The notes beneath the pieces are model-generated. The model was given only the letters and a program-made list of their open reading frames with translations, was not told the DNA's origin and did no database searches. Source: JAWXCF01 sp034440515 (lineage in GTDB: Bacteria; Bacteroidota; Bacteroidia; CAILMK01). Taken from it: a stretch of DNA of 45,914 bases. Position numbers and translations under genes: made by a program. Of this stretch, positions 35,425 to 43,800 are shown piece after piece (the first letter of the stretch is position 1; every line of letters begins with the position of its first letter). The stretch spans positions 1-45,914 of the forward strand of contig JAWXCF010000039.1 in the NCBI GenBank assembly GCA_034440515.1, written 5' to 3'.

Positions 35425-35577
35425 ATGAAAAAATTAGTAAGAATATCACTTGTTAGTATTGTTGTTTTAAGTATTTTTATATCAATATCCTCGTGCAGTA
35501 TATTTGGTAAGGGTGGCTGCAATACCTGCCCTAAGTTCAATGAAATAATACCAAAAGAAAAGCCAGTGAATGCCTAA
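35425..35577 (+). CDS. Small lipoprotein, 50 residues, with C-x2-C-P motif
   Basis: An ATG two bases after the YfhO stop opens a 50-codon frame. 'MKKLVRISLVSIVVLSIFIS' is a lipoprotein signal and 'ISSC' is a lipobox with the lipidated cysteine at residue 24. The mature part is only 27 residues, 'CSIFGKGGCNTCPKF' followed by a polar tail, with a C-N-T-C-P motif that could bind a metal or form a disulfide. Its last 8 bases overlap the aroE start (ATGCCTAA contains both the aroE ATG and the lipoprotein TAA), so translation is likely coupled. The function is unknown. Confidence 0.75.
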   Translation: MKKLVRISLVSIVVLSIFISISSCSIFGKGGCNTCPKFNEIIPKEKPVNA

Positions 35578-36322
35578 ACTTGGCCTAATTGGCAAACCAT
35601 TAGATCATTCTAAATCGCCAGAATTATTTCAGGCTAAGTTTAATAGCATAGGCATAGCAGAAGACTGGACATATTTGTTATATCCATTAGATGACATATC
35701 GGAAATAACGGGGCTATGGCAAAATAACCCTGAACTAGTTGGATTAAATGTAACTGTGCCATATAAACAAACTGTAATTCCTTATTTAGAGGAAATATCA
35801 ACAGAGGCTGCTGAAATTGGCGCCGTAAATACGTTGGTAAAACAAGCTAATTCTGGAAATATATTCGGCTACAATACAGATGTAATAGGATTTAAAAGCA
35901 CATTAGTACCTCATTTATTATCTACAGATACAGATGCCCTAATATTGGGTACTGGTGGTAGTAGTAAGGCTGTGCAATATGTATTACGTGAATTGGGTAT
36001 AAATTACTATCTAGTCAGTCGCTATGGTGGTGAAGGTATATTAAAGTATTCTCAATTAAACTTTGATGTGTTCAGCACCTGTAGCCTAATTATAAATTGT
36101 ACACCCGTGGGAATGAGCCCTCTACAATCACAATCACCAGCCATACCCTATCAACATATAAATGCATATCACTTGCTGTATGATATGGTATATAATCCTG
36201 AGCAGACTAATTTCTTAGCCAGGGGTAAGCCTTATGGAGCAAGGATAGTTTCTGGATTGGGAATGCTACAAGTGCAAGCAGATGCTGCTTGGGACTTATG
36301 GTCCACAATTCATTTAAAATAA
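35570..36322 (+). CDS. aroE: Shikimate dehydrogenase AroE
   Basis: This encodes 250 residues, slightly short but complete. 'LGLIGKPLDHSKSPELF' (the substrate-binding S-x-S type motif) opens the protein. 'GLNVTVPYKQTVIPYL' holds the catalytic lysine and 'GAVNTL' follows. The NADP-binding domain starts at 'ALILGTGGSSKAVQYVL'. 'YNTDVIGF' contributes the catalytic Asp, and 'GLGMLQVQA' is the usual C-terminal Q-containing motif. The enzyme reduces 3-dehydroshikimate to shikimate in aromatic amino-acid synthesis. Its start overlaps the lipoprotein stop by 8 bases. It is followed by a strong hairpin. Confidence 0.95.
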   Translation: MPKLGLIGKPLDHSKSPELFQAKFNSIGIAEDWTYLLYPLDDISEITGLWQNNPELVGLNVTVPYKQTVIPYLEEISTEAAEIGAVNTLVKQANSGNIFGYNTDVIGFKSTLVPHLLSTDTDALILGTGGSSKAVQYVLRELGINYYLVSRYGGEGILKYSQLNFDVFSTCSLIINCTPVGMSPLQSQSPAIPYQHINAYHLLYDMVYNPEQTNFLARGKPYGARIVSGLGMLQVQADAAWDLWSTIHLK

Positions 36323-36323
36323 T

Positions 36324-36358
36324 AAAGGCAGCAACTCTAATATAGAATTGCTGCCTTT
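36324..36358 (+). terminator. Strong hairpin terminator after aroE
   Basis: AAAGGCAGCAA (36324-36334) pairs perfectly with TTGCTGCCTTT (36348-36358). An inner TCTA/TAGA continues the stem after one C-A mismatch. It lies between convergent genes and may serve both strands. Confidence 0.75.
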
Positions 36359-36434
36359 AGTTAACCTAAACTTATATGAAACACTTATCTAATTTTTAAA
36401 TAAACCCAAAACTAAAAATCTATTGAGCAAAACT

Positions 36435-38327
36435 TTACAACACAATTAACTTGGAGTTTTCAATTTTACCTTGGTAAGTTGATCTCAACAAGTATGTAGC
36501 TGGCAATATTCCGTCTAATGAAATTTGGGTAGTATTCTGCCCTTTCATTGCTTTTATTTCTTTATGATAAATTTCGTGACCACCTAGGTTTAATAGTTGA
36601 ATAATTACCATTCCATCTGTAGGTATTTGAAATTCGACATTTACTTGATTGTCAGACTTGGCTGGATTGGGATACAGTTTTACATATTGCAGAGCTGCAG
36701 GTTTATATGCCACAGCACCAGTACGCAAACTTATTGTTTTACTGTACTCATTTTGACCATTATAGTCCCATTGGTGTAGCCTGTAATACACCATCCCTGG
36801 TGTTGGTTCATTGTCTAGAAATTGATAATATTGCGTGATAAGCGTAGTGCCTTTACCTGCAACCTTATCTAAAACTTGATAATTAAACCCATCTGTACTA
36901 CGCTCTATATCAAATCTTTCATTATTTTCTTCTGATGCAGTAGTCCACTTTAATCTTACTGCCCCTTCAGATTCGGTAGCTGTAAAGCTTAATAAGCGAA
37001 CAGGCAATGGTGCTGGTGGACTGTAGGAACAAATTGTCGTATTTTTTGTGTCGAAAGTACCCTTGTTATCATCAAACCCTCCCTTACCTCGACCTGTTTT
37101 GTCGCAAAAATCTGTCGCACCTTGAAAAGTACCATTGTTATAACTCTTTTTTGCAACTGATATGCCCCCACCATTACCAGTATATATAGCTCCCCAGTCA
37201 TTGGTAAAGTTTCCATCAACTTCAGTGAAACCACTATTATTAATAAATTCATTTTTACCTTGATTCTGAAGGCTTAAGTCTTTTCCTACGTATAGATATG
37301 CATTCTTCTCTAATGTGTAATTTAAACCGCTACTCATATTTCCTTTCACTACCATACTATCAGAATTAGTTATGTCAAAGCCATTGTAGGCAACTACATC
37401 GCCTGTAATACTCAGCAGTCCATCATTTGTCACTTGACTATAATACTTGGGTGTGTTTAGGGTTAATTTGCCTGATACCAATATGCTACCAGAGTTTGTT
37501 AAGTTAGCATCATTTAAAATTAGATTTTGGTTAGCCTTAGCGGTACCGATATTTAAGTAACCTTTATTTGTTAGTGTACTTCCTTGGCTACTTCCATTAT
37601 TCAATGTTAATTGACCATTTATGTTTATCACGCCTTTACTATCACTATTAATTATTGTTCCACCGTTCATATCCACTTTGCTGTTAATAGATAACGTACC
37701 AGCATTATTAGTTATAGTACCTGCATCTATTTGTAGGTCTCCTGTTATGCTGAAAGTACCAGTATTTACTACAGTCCCACTCACATAGAATTTTCCATTT
37801 AGATTTATAATTCCATAGTTGTATAAACCTTGGGTATTACCATATTGACCTAAGTCTGAACTTAGAGTCAGATTACCAGTTGAATACACAAATACGTAGC
37901 TAGGCTTGTCCCAATAATTTATCCCTTTTAAATCTGCTATTCCAGCTACAAATAACCTTGCACCAGCTTGCAGGTTGATAGTATTACTAGTTCCAGAAAG
38001 TGATCCTTTACTAGTTACGTTTATAGCACCCATACTGTTACTACCTACCGTGAAGTTTTGGTCAAGGTTAACCTTATGTTGTATAACAATAGAGTCGTCA
38101 GCTTTAGGTACTTCACTTAAGTCCCATATTTTGCTGTTGCTAAAGTCACCGTCTGACTTGGTAGTAATTGTCCTTTTACTAGCAGCAAAAGATTTCTCTG
38201 TCTTATTAGATAGTACTATTGTTAATACAATGGCAATCAATCCTGCTGCGAACCCACCTGCCACCAATATTTGGCGACGGCGAATGGTCATTCTCTGACT
38301 GGTTTTGACTTGCTGTTTCATTTTCAT
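36435..38327 (-). CDS. Secreted beta-repeat protein with T9SS type A sorting domain
   Basis: This encodes 630 residues from the ATG at 38327 (MKMKQQVKTSQ). A further 28 codons upstream are open but hydrophobic and aromatic, without the look of a coding N-terminus. A membrane or signal segment 'RRRQILVAGGFAAGLIAIVL' follows a basic start. Residues about 55-430 are Asn/Gly/Thr-rich beta repeats ('NTGTFSITGDLQIDAGTITN', 'NSGSILVSGKLTLN'), the pattern of G8-like or adhesin-type beta-helices. Then 'LPVRLLSFTATE' and 'LKWTTASEENNERFDIERS', a frequent Bacteroidota module, lead to the sorting domain 'VKLYPNPAKSDNQVNV'. It is likely a T9SS-exported surface protein. No enzymatic residues were recognised. 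Confidence 0.82.
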   Translation of the reverse strand: MKMKQQVKTSQRMTIRRRQILVAGGFAAGLIAIVLTIVLSNKTEKSFAASKRTITTKSDGDFSNSKIWDLSEVPKADDSIVIQHKVNLDQNFTVGSNSMGAINVTSKGSLSGTSNTINLQAGARLFVAGIADLKGINYWDKPSYVFVYSTGNLTLSSDLGQYGNTQGLYNYGIINLNGKFYVSGTVVNTGTFSITGDLQIDAGTITNNAGTLSINSKVDMNGGTIINSDSKGVININGQLTLNNGSSQGSTLTNKGYLNIGTAKANQNLILNDANLTNSGSILVSGKLTLNTPKYYSQVTNDGLLSITGDVVAYNGFDITNSDSMVVKGNMSSGLNYTLEKNAYLYVGKDLSLQNQGKNEFINNSGFTEVDGNFTNDWGAIYTGNGGGISVAKKSYNNGTFQGATDFCDKTGRGKGGFDDNKGTFDTKNTTICSYSPPAPLPVRLLSFTATESEGAVRLKWTTASEENNERFDIERSTDGFNYQVLDKVAGKGTTLITQYYQFLDNEPTPGMVYYRLHQWDYNGQNEYSKTISLRTGAVAYKPAALQYVKLYPNPAKSDNQVNVEFQIPTDGMVIIQLLNLGGHEIYHKEIKAMKGQNTTQISLDGILPATYLLRSTYQGKIENSKLIVL

Positions 38328-38769
38328 AATTTTGGTTAAATACGTAGTAGTTATAAAAAAGTAAATATAGTAACCAATTGAAATGAAATAAGTTGTTAAA
38401 ATACCCTGCAAAGAATATCAATCATTGCAGGGAACTAACATTGTTTTATTGGTGCTTGCGTTACTAATCTATATTTCCATTCAAGTAATATATCTTGACT
38501 TAGAAATACTGGTACAAATCTATAGCATTTAATTAGGAGTAATTTTTCATAAACTAATAGATTCTTACATTTGTAGATTTAATGCAATCATTTTAATAAT
38601 TACAACTTAAATTTTGATGTTAATTACTTTTTGTTTGAATGAAATGTTGTAATTTTATACTTAAATAATAGTGTTAATAAGGTGTATTATTTGTTGGTAT
38701 TTTGTGCAAAATCATAATTTTAAACATTCTAATTTGCACCTCCATTTCCGACTTTACCAAAATATAATT
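38328..38769. other. 442-bp AT-rich divergent intergenic region
   Basis: This lies between the minus-strand T9SS cargo gene and the DUF721 gene. There is no convincing gene. TACATTTG at 38566-38573 matches the -7 element TAnnTTTG but is 197 bases from the next ATG. A DnaA-box-like TTTTGCACA (minus strand, near 38702) is present once. Nothing else stands out. Confidence 0.5.
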
Positions 38770-39063
38770 ATGAGACAAAGAGGCACCACTACAACATTGC
38801 AGATTGCATTAAACCAAATGATGGAAGAATGCAAACTAAAGGGGAAAATGACCGAAATGGCCCTGTGTGATGCTTGGCCAGAACTAGTTGGAAATATGAT
38901 AGCAAGAGAGACAAGTAACCTAAAACTACACAATGGTAGACTACTAATAGAATTGAGAAACGGTGCTGTTAGACACGAGCTATCTTATAACAAAAATGTA
39001 CTGATAGATTTAATCAATCAGAAATTTGGAATAGGCACAGTAATAGAAATTAACCTAGCCTAA
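38770..39063 (+). CDS. DUF721/DciA-like protein
   Basis: This encodes 97 residues from the ATG at 38770 (MRQRGTTTTLQIALNQMM). An open stretch upstream begins with GTG and encodes cysteine- and aromatic-rich residues unlike the family, so the ATG is used. The core 'ALCDAWPELVGNMIARETSNLKLHNGRLLIEL' (motif 'W-x-x-L-V-G-x-x-I-A-x-x-T') and 'RHELSYNKNVLIDLINQKFG' are the DUF721 pattern: an alpha-beta-beta-alpha KH-like fold. In bacteria without DnaC or DnaI, members of this family (DciA) load the replicative helicase DnaB, so a role in replication initiation is plausible. Short Bacteroidota members such as this one are not, to my knowledge, tested. It stands alone, convergent with the sigma-factor gene. 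Confidence 0.8.
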   Translation: MRQRGTTTTLQIALNQMMEECKLKGKMTEMALCDAWPELVGNMIARETSNLKLHNGRLLIELRNGAVRHELSYNKNVLIDLINQKFGIGTVIEINLA

Positions 39064-39251
39064 GTTATGGTAGCTTTTGCTGTGAAATTTTAATCTAAAT
39101 TCATAAAATTCGCCACTTCTTCGAATAACCTTACCATTTTGTAAACTAAATACGTAGTCTAGATATTAATAAATCAATCGAATATTTGTGTATTACTTGT
39201 TATAAATGGATTAGATGAATAGAATATTTTTTCATCATATTCCTTACAATA

Positions 39252-39279
39252 AAAGCCCCCGACTTTATATCTAGGCTTT
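39252..39279. terminator. Weak hairpin between convergent genes
   Basis: AAAGCC (39252-39257) pairs with GGCTTT (39274-39279) across a 16-base loop, midway between the DUF721 and sigma-factor gene ends. The stem is short. The remainder of the 267-bp gap shows nothing. Confidence 0.3.
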
Positions 39280-39330
39280 AGTATGAGATAGATGTTACTT
39301 GTTTTCCGAATTTTAAGATAGCTACTGTAA

Positions 39331-39909
39331 CTAAAATGAAATTTGATGGGCCACCATCAATTTGCGCATATTAGTTAATGCATATCTCATTCTGCCTAGT
39401 GCTGTATTGATGCTAACATCTGTAAGCTCAGCTATTTCCTTAAAACTAAGGTTTGCATAATGCCTCAATATTAGTACTTCCTTCTGCTCCTCTGGTAACT
39501 GTTGTATCATTTGTCTGACACGTTCCTCAGTTTGTTCCTTAACTAACTGGTCTTCTCTATTTTCATCTGCAATAGAAATGCTGTCTAAAATGTCGTTGCC
39601 ATCACTGTCTGTAACTATTGGTATTTTATTTGACTTGCGGAAATGGTCAATTACCAAGTTTCTGGCGATACGCATTATCCAAGGAATAAATTTCCCCTCT
39701 TCCTGATAGTTACCTTTTTTCAGGGTTAAAATAACCTTTACAAAGGTATCTTGAAAGATATCCTCAGCTAAATCAGAATCTTTCACTAATAGGAAAATAG
39801 CCGTGTAAATCTTATTCTTATGCCGTTGAAATAGCATACGGAGGCAGGCTTCATTACCCTGTAGGTATTGATTAATCAGCTCCTCATCACTAATAATTGG
39901 TTTGCGCAT
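39331..39909 (-). CDS. ECF-type RNA polymerase sigma factor
   Basis: This encodes 192 residues. Region 2 is clear: 'LAEDIFQDTFVKVI' (the D-x-x-Q-D/E-x-F core-binding helix) and 'FIPWIMRIARNLVIDHFRKS' (-10 recognition helix; quoted core 'WIMRIARNLVIDHFRK'). Region 4 is 'LPEEQKEVLILRHYANLSFKEIAELTDVSINTALGRMRYAL' (helix-turn-helix 'FKEIAELTDVSINTALGRMR'). Between them is an acidic linker. The protein directs RNA polymerase to alternative promoters. No anti-sigma gene (FecR-like or zinc-type) lies next to it, so this is not the usual SusC/D-linked cassette. It is divergent from the second uvrA gene, with 185 bp between starts. The target promoters are unknown. Confidence 0.92.
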   Translation of the reverse strand: MRKPIISDEELINQYLQGNEACLRMLFQRHKNKIYTAIFLLVKDSDLAEDIFQDTFVKVILTLKKGNYQEEGKFIPWIMRIARNLVIDHFRKSNKIPIVTDSDGNDILDSISIADENREDQLVKEQTEERVRQMIQQLPEEQKEVLILRHYANLSFKEIAELTDVSINTALGRMRYALTNMRKLMVAHQISF

Positions 39910-40094
39910 AGTTGTGGCGTTGTAGTAGTAATTATAAATCAGTGAAGTAAAGCTATAACTTATAGGCTAAGTAAAATGTTAATATTGTAATAGATATTTA
40001 GACAGCGTAGTATTGCTGATTAAATATTCCACTAAAATAATATTTTATAAACTTATTTCCAAACTTTTCCACAATTTTTTGTTGATTGATAGGT

Positions 40095-42959
40095 ATGCCC
40101 ATAACTGATATAGAGAGCTTAGACCACAAATCGTTTTTAATCATTAAAAATGCAAGACAAAATAACCTAAAAGGCATTTCCTTGGCCATACCACAACAAA
40201 AGCTTACGGTAATAACGGGGGTAAGTGGTAGTGGTAAAAGTTCCTTAGCATTCGACACATTATATGCTGAGGGTCAACGTAGATACGTAGAGAGCCTAAG
40301 TGCATACGTACGACAGTTTATGGGGAAAATAAACAAACCTGCTGTCGATTATATAAGGGGATTAAGCCCTGCTGTAGCCATACAGCAGAAGGTAAACACC
40401 AACAATCCTAGATCTACCGTAGGTACAGCCACAGAAATATACGATTACTTAAGGTTGCTATATGCACGCATAGGTAAAACCTACAGTCCAGAGAGTGGTG
40501 AATTGGTACAACGTGACACGATTGACAGTGTAGTTAGGGAACTATTGACATTACCAACCGGAAATAAAGTAATTATTGCTACTGCAATAGTCAGGAATGC
40601 AGAAAGAAGTTGGCCGGAAGAGTTAAATATCATTTTACAAAAGGGATTTAATAGACTATATTTTAATCAGAGAGTTACATTTATTGAAGACATTTTAGCA
40701 TTTATAAATGGTGGCGAAACTTGGAACGATATTGCTGATGAGAAATTAACCATAAAAAAGACTGACAAATTATTAGATGCCGCTTACTTATTAATAGACA
40801 GGCTAAGCATTGAGCCAGATAATGAGGAAATAGCCAGCAGAATGGCTGATAGTGTGCAAACTGCATTTTTTGAAGGAATGGGCAATTGTGTTGTTATAAA
40901 CCTAGACAATGAGTTGACACCCAAATTACTGTTTAGCGATAAGTTTGAGAAAGACGGCATTGAATTTCTGCAGCCAACAGTAAATTTATTTACATTTAAC
41001 AATCCTTACGGTGCGTGCAAAGTATGTGAAGGCTTTGGTAGTGTAATAGGTATAGATGAAGATAAGGTAATACCCGATAAAAACATTAGTGTATATGACG
41101 GAGCTGTTGCCGCCTGGCGTGGAGAGTCTATGAATGAGTATAAGGAAGAATTTATTAGCAAGGCTTCACCACTAGGTTTCCCAATTCATAGACCATATAA
41201 TGAGTTAAGTAAAGAGGAACGTCTGTGGCTGTGGAATGGTAAAAGAGGTTGCCCAGCTATAAAGCAGTTTTTTGCATATCTAGAATCTAAGACCTACAAG
41301 ATACAGTATCGAGTGCTGTTAGCAAGGTATAAAGGCAAGACTAAATGTATGGATTGCGAGGGTACAAGATTAAGAATAGAGGCCAGTTACGTAAAGATTG
41401 CCAGTAAGTCAATATCAGATTTGGTAGATGTGCAATGTAATGAGTTGAAAAATTGGTTTGATGAATTAAAGCCAAAATTATCAGATACAGACTATGCCAT
41501 AGCACAAAGAATATTAACTGAAATAGACAATAGACTAACATTTCTAATAGATGTAGGTCTAGGTTACCTAAGTCTAAACAGGGCTGCTAGAACACTCAGT
41601 GGCGGTGAAAGCCAAAGAATACAAATAGTTACCAGCCTAGGCAGCAACCTGACAGGTGCACTGTATATATTGGACGAACCAAGTATCGGGCTACACAGTA
41701 GAGATACTGAAAAGCTGATTACCGTTCTACGCAGACTACAGAGGCTTGGAAATACAGTATTGGTAGTTGAACACGACGAAGATGTAATGCGTCAAGCAGA
41801 TGAAGTAGTAGATATAGGTCCAGGTGCAGGGACGCTTGGTGGACATTTAACATTTCAGGGGAATTTAGAGCAACTATTGGCAGATAAAGATAACCTGACT
41901 GCCCAATACCTAACGGGTGCTATGTCTGTTGCCATACCTGAAAAAAGAAGACCGGCTTTAAATTTTATAGAATTTAAAAATTGTGATAAAAATAACTTAA
42001 AAGGATTTGACGTAAAGTTTCCACTTAACTGCATTAGCGTGGTGACGGGGGTAAGTGGCAGTGGCAAAAGCAGCCTAATGAAGGAAGTTGTAATGCCACT
42101 GATGAGAGACGCAATAGAAAAACGAAACCCACAGGTAGTAGCCAGTAAATTATCAGGTAGCTATAAGAAAGTTATCAAAATGGAATTTATAGATCAAGAC
42201 CCAATTGGTAAATCTAGTAGGAGCAACCCCGTAACCTATATGAAAGCATTTGACGCCATCAGAGATTTGTATAGCAAACAGCCCAGTTCCAAACAACGAG
42301 GCTTTACACCAGCTTACTTTAGCTTTAACGTAGATGGGGGTAGGTGTGACGTGTGTAAGGGGGAAGGAATCCAGACAATAGAAATGCAGTTTATGGCTGA
42401 CGTAGAAATGATATGCGAAAATTGTAACGGTGCTAGGTATAAGTCAGAAGTACTTGAGGTTAAATACCAAAATCTAAATATAGCAGATGTATTGAAACTA
42501 ACTGTAGCAGAAGCAATAACGTTCTTTGCAGAGCATAAGGATATAATAAGCAACATAATGCCTCTACAAAAAGTAGGGCTAGGCTATCTACATTTGGGTC
42601 AACCTAGCATTCACCTTAGCGGAGGTGAGGCACAGAGAATAAAACTAGCCGTGTATTTGCAAAAGATAAATAACCCAGAACCCATCTTATTTATATTTGA
42701 TGAGCCGACTACAGGTTTGCATTTTCACGACATTAATACTTTAATGGAAAGTATGTATGCATTGATAGATAATGGGCATACCGTAATTATAATTGAACAC
42801 AATCTAGATGTTATCAAAACAGCAGATTGGTTGGTTGACTTGGGTCCAGAGGCTGGCGATGAAGGGGGAAACTTAGTATATCAAGGTGTGCCAGAGGGGT
42901 TACTTAAAATAAAAGACAGCCATACAGGTAAATACTTAAAAGATAAACTAAAGCCTTAG
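40095..42959 (+). CDS. UvrA paralogue (second excinuclease subunit A)
   Basis: This encodes 954 residues from the ATG at 40095; an in-frame TTG 9 bases upstream is less likely. Walker A motifs 'GVSGSGKSSLAFDT' (about residue 40) and 'GVSGSGKSSLMKEV' (about 652), signatures 'LSGGESQRIQIV' and 'LSGGEAQRIKLA', and the C-terminal zinc module ('CDVCKGEG...CENCNGARY') are intact. The first cysteine pair of the N-terminal zinc module is absent, leaving 'CKVCEGFG'. It differs from the UvrA at 27366 throughout but keeps the same domain order. Second UvrA copies are common in Bacteroidota and may handle different lesions or act in drug resistance. It is divergent from the ECF sigma gene and lies about 160 bp before the two-component genes. 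Confidence 0.92.
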   Translation: MPITDIESLDHKSFLIIKNARQNNLKGISLAIPQQKLTVITGVSGSGKSSLAFDTLYAEGQRRYVESLSAYVRQFMGKINKPAVDYIRGLSPAVAIQQKVNTNNPRSTVGTATEIYDYLRLLYARIGKTYSPESGELVQRDTIDSVVRELLTLPTGNKVIIATAIVRNAERSWPEELNIILQKGFNRLYFNQRVTFIEDILAFINGGETWNDIADEKLTIKKTDKLLDAAYLLIDRLSIEPDNEEIASRMADSVQTAFFEGMGNCVVINLDNELTPKLLFSDKFEKDGIEFLQPTVNLFTFNNPYGACKVCEGFGSVIGIDEDKVIPDKNISVYDGAVAAWRGESMNEYKEEFISKASPLGFPIHRPYNELSKEERLWLWNGKRGCPAIKQFFAYLESKTYKIQYRVLLARYKGKTKCMDCEGTRLRIEASYVKIASKSISDLVDVQCNELKNWFDELKPKLSDTDYAIAQRILTEIDNRLTFLIDVGLGYLSLNRAARTLSGGESQRIQIVTSLGSNLTGALYILDEPSIGLHSRDTEKLITVLRRLQRLGNTVLVVEHDEDVMRQADEVVDIGPGAGTLGGHLTFQGNLEQLLADKDNLTAQYLTGAMSVAIPEKRRPALNFIEFKNCDKNNLKGFDVKFPLNCISVVTGVSGSGKSSLMKEVVMPLMRDAIEKRNPQVVASKLSGSYKKVIKMEFIDQDPIGKSSRSNPVTYMKAFDAIRDLYSKQPSSKQRGFTPAYFSFNVDGGRCDVCKGEGIQTIEMQFMADVEMICENCNGARYKSEVLEVKYQNLNIADVLKLTVAEAITFFAEHKDIISNIMPLQKVGLGYLHLGQPSIHLSGGEAQRIKLAVYLQKINNPEPILFIFDEPTTGLHFHDINTLMESMYALIDNGHTVIIIEHNLDVIKTADWLVDLGPEAGDEGGNLVYQGVPEGLLKIKDSHTGKYLKDKLKP

Positions 42960-43033
42960 TTTTATAAGTGTTTATGAAAATGACCTAAGGAGAAACATAA
43001 AATAATACCAAATATTTGGACAATTTTAGTTTG

Positions 43034-43062
43034 TTAACATAAAGGTAAAATAGCAAAGTAAC
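43034..43062 (+). promoter_or_regulatory. Pho-box-like 11-bp repeats upstream of the response regulator
   Basis: TTAACAT (43034-43040), GTAAAAT (43045-43051) and AAGTAAC (43056-43062) are 7-base units spaced by 4 bases. This is the 11-bp periodicity used by PhoB/PhoP-type regulators. It lies 60-90 bases before the response-regulator ATG. The match is by eye only. Confidence 0.35.
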
Positions 43063-43122
43063 AATTTATCGTTTCATTTCATTGATTTTTGCAAAAGGAA
43101 GCTAAATTCCCAATAATTGAAT

Positions 43123-43800
43123 ATGAGTACGGCTAACCGAATTCTGGTTGTAGATGATGATCCAGATATTTTAGAATTTTTAAGTTACAACCTAAAAAAA
43201 GATGGCTATGAAGTAGCCGAGGCATTAAACGGGAAACAAGCCATAATAGAGGCCCAAAAGTTTAAACCTGATCTTATCATTTTAGATGTGATGATGCCCG
43301 AAATGGATGGCATTCAGACTTGTCAAGAGTTGAGAAAAGACCCAAGTATGGAAGATGTTCTCATCATTTTCTTAACAGCTAGGCTAGAGGAATACTCAGA
43401 AATAGCTGGTTTCAGTGCAGGGGCAGACGACTACTTGACTAAACCAATAAAGCCAGGTGCGCTATTGTCTAGAATTAAGGCAAAATTGAAGCGTAAGAAA
43501 GATACAGAGGAAAGTCCTCAACTGGAGTTAGACGAACTATATATAGATAGAACCAGCTACACAGTTAAGTATAAAAATGAGCACATCCACTTTGCCAGAA
43601 AGGAATTTGAATTGCTATTTATGTTGGCTAGTCAACCAGGTAAAGTATTTGGCAGAGAGAAAATTCTAGAGCAAATATGGGGTAATGACGTATATGTAGG
43701 CGATAGAACAGTAGATGTACACATTAGAAAAATTAGAGAGAAAATCAATCCTAACAGCATCAAAACAGTAAAAGGGATCGGTTACAAATTTGAATTGTAA
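43123..43800 (+). CDS. PhoB/OmpR-family response regulator
   Basis: This encodes 225 residues from the ATG at 43123; an in-frame TTG two codons earlier is less likely. The receiver domain has the acidic pair 'VVDDDPDI' (D11-D13), phospho-acceptor D55 in 'LIILDVMMPEMDG', the conserved Thr in 'IFLTAR', and the Lys in 'DDYLTKPIKPG'. The C-terminal winged helix has 'LTARKEFELL'-like 'FARKEFELLFMLASQPGKVF' and 'GDRTVDVHIRKIREKI', the usual DNA-contact region. Its stop overlaps the kinase ATG by one base (TAATG), so the two are translationally coupled. The PhoB-like domain order and the partner's PhoR-like layout suggest phosphate regulation, but no phosphate-transport gene is nearby, so the signal is unproven. 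Confidence 0.93.
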   Translation: MSTANRILVVDDDPDILEFLSYNLKKDGYEVAEALNGKQAIIEAQKFKPDLIILDVMMPEMDGIQTCQELRKDPSMEDVLIIFLTARLEEYSEIAGFSAGADDYLTKPIKPGALLSRIKAKLKRKKDTEESPQLELDELYIDRTSYTVKYKNEHIHFARKEFELLFMLASQPGKVFGREKILEQIWGNDVYVGDRTVDVHIRKIREKINPNSIKTVKGIGYKFEL

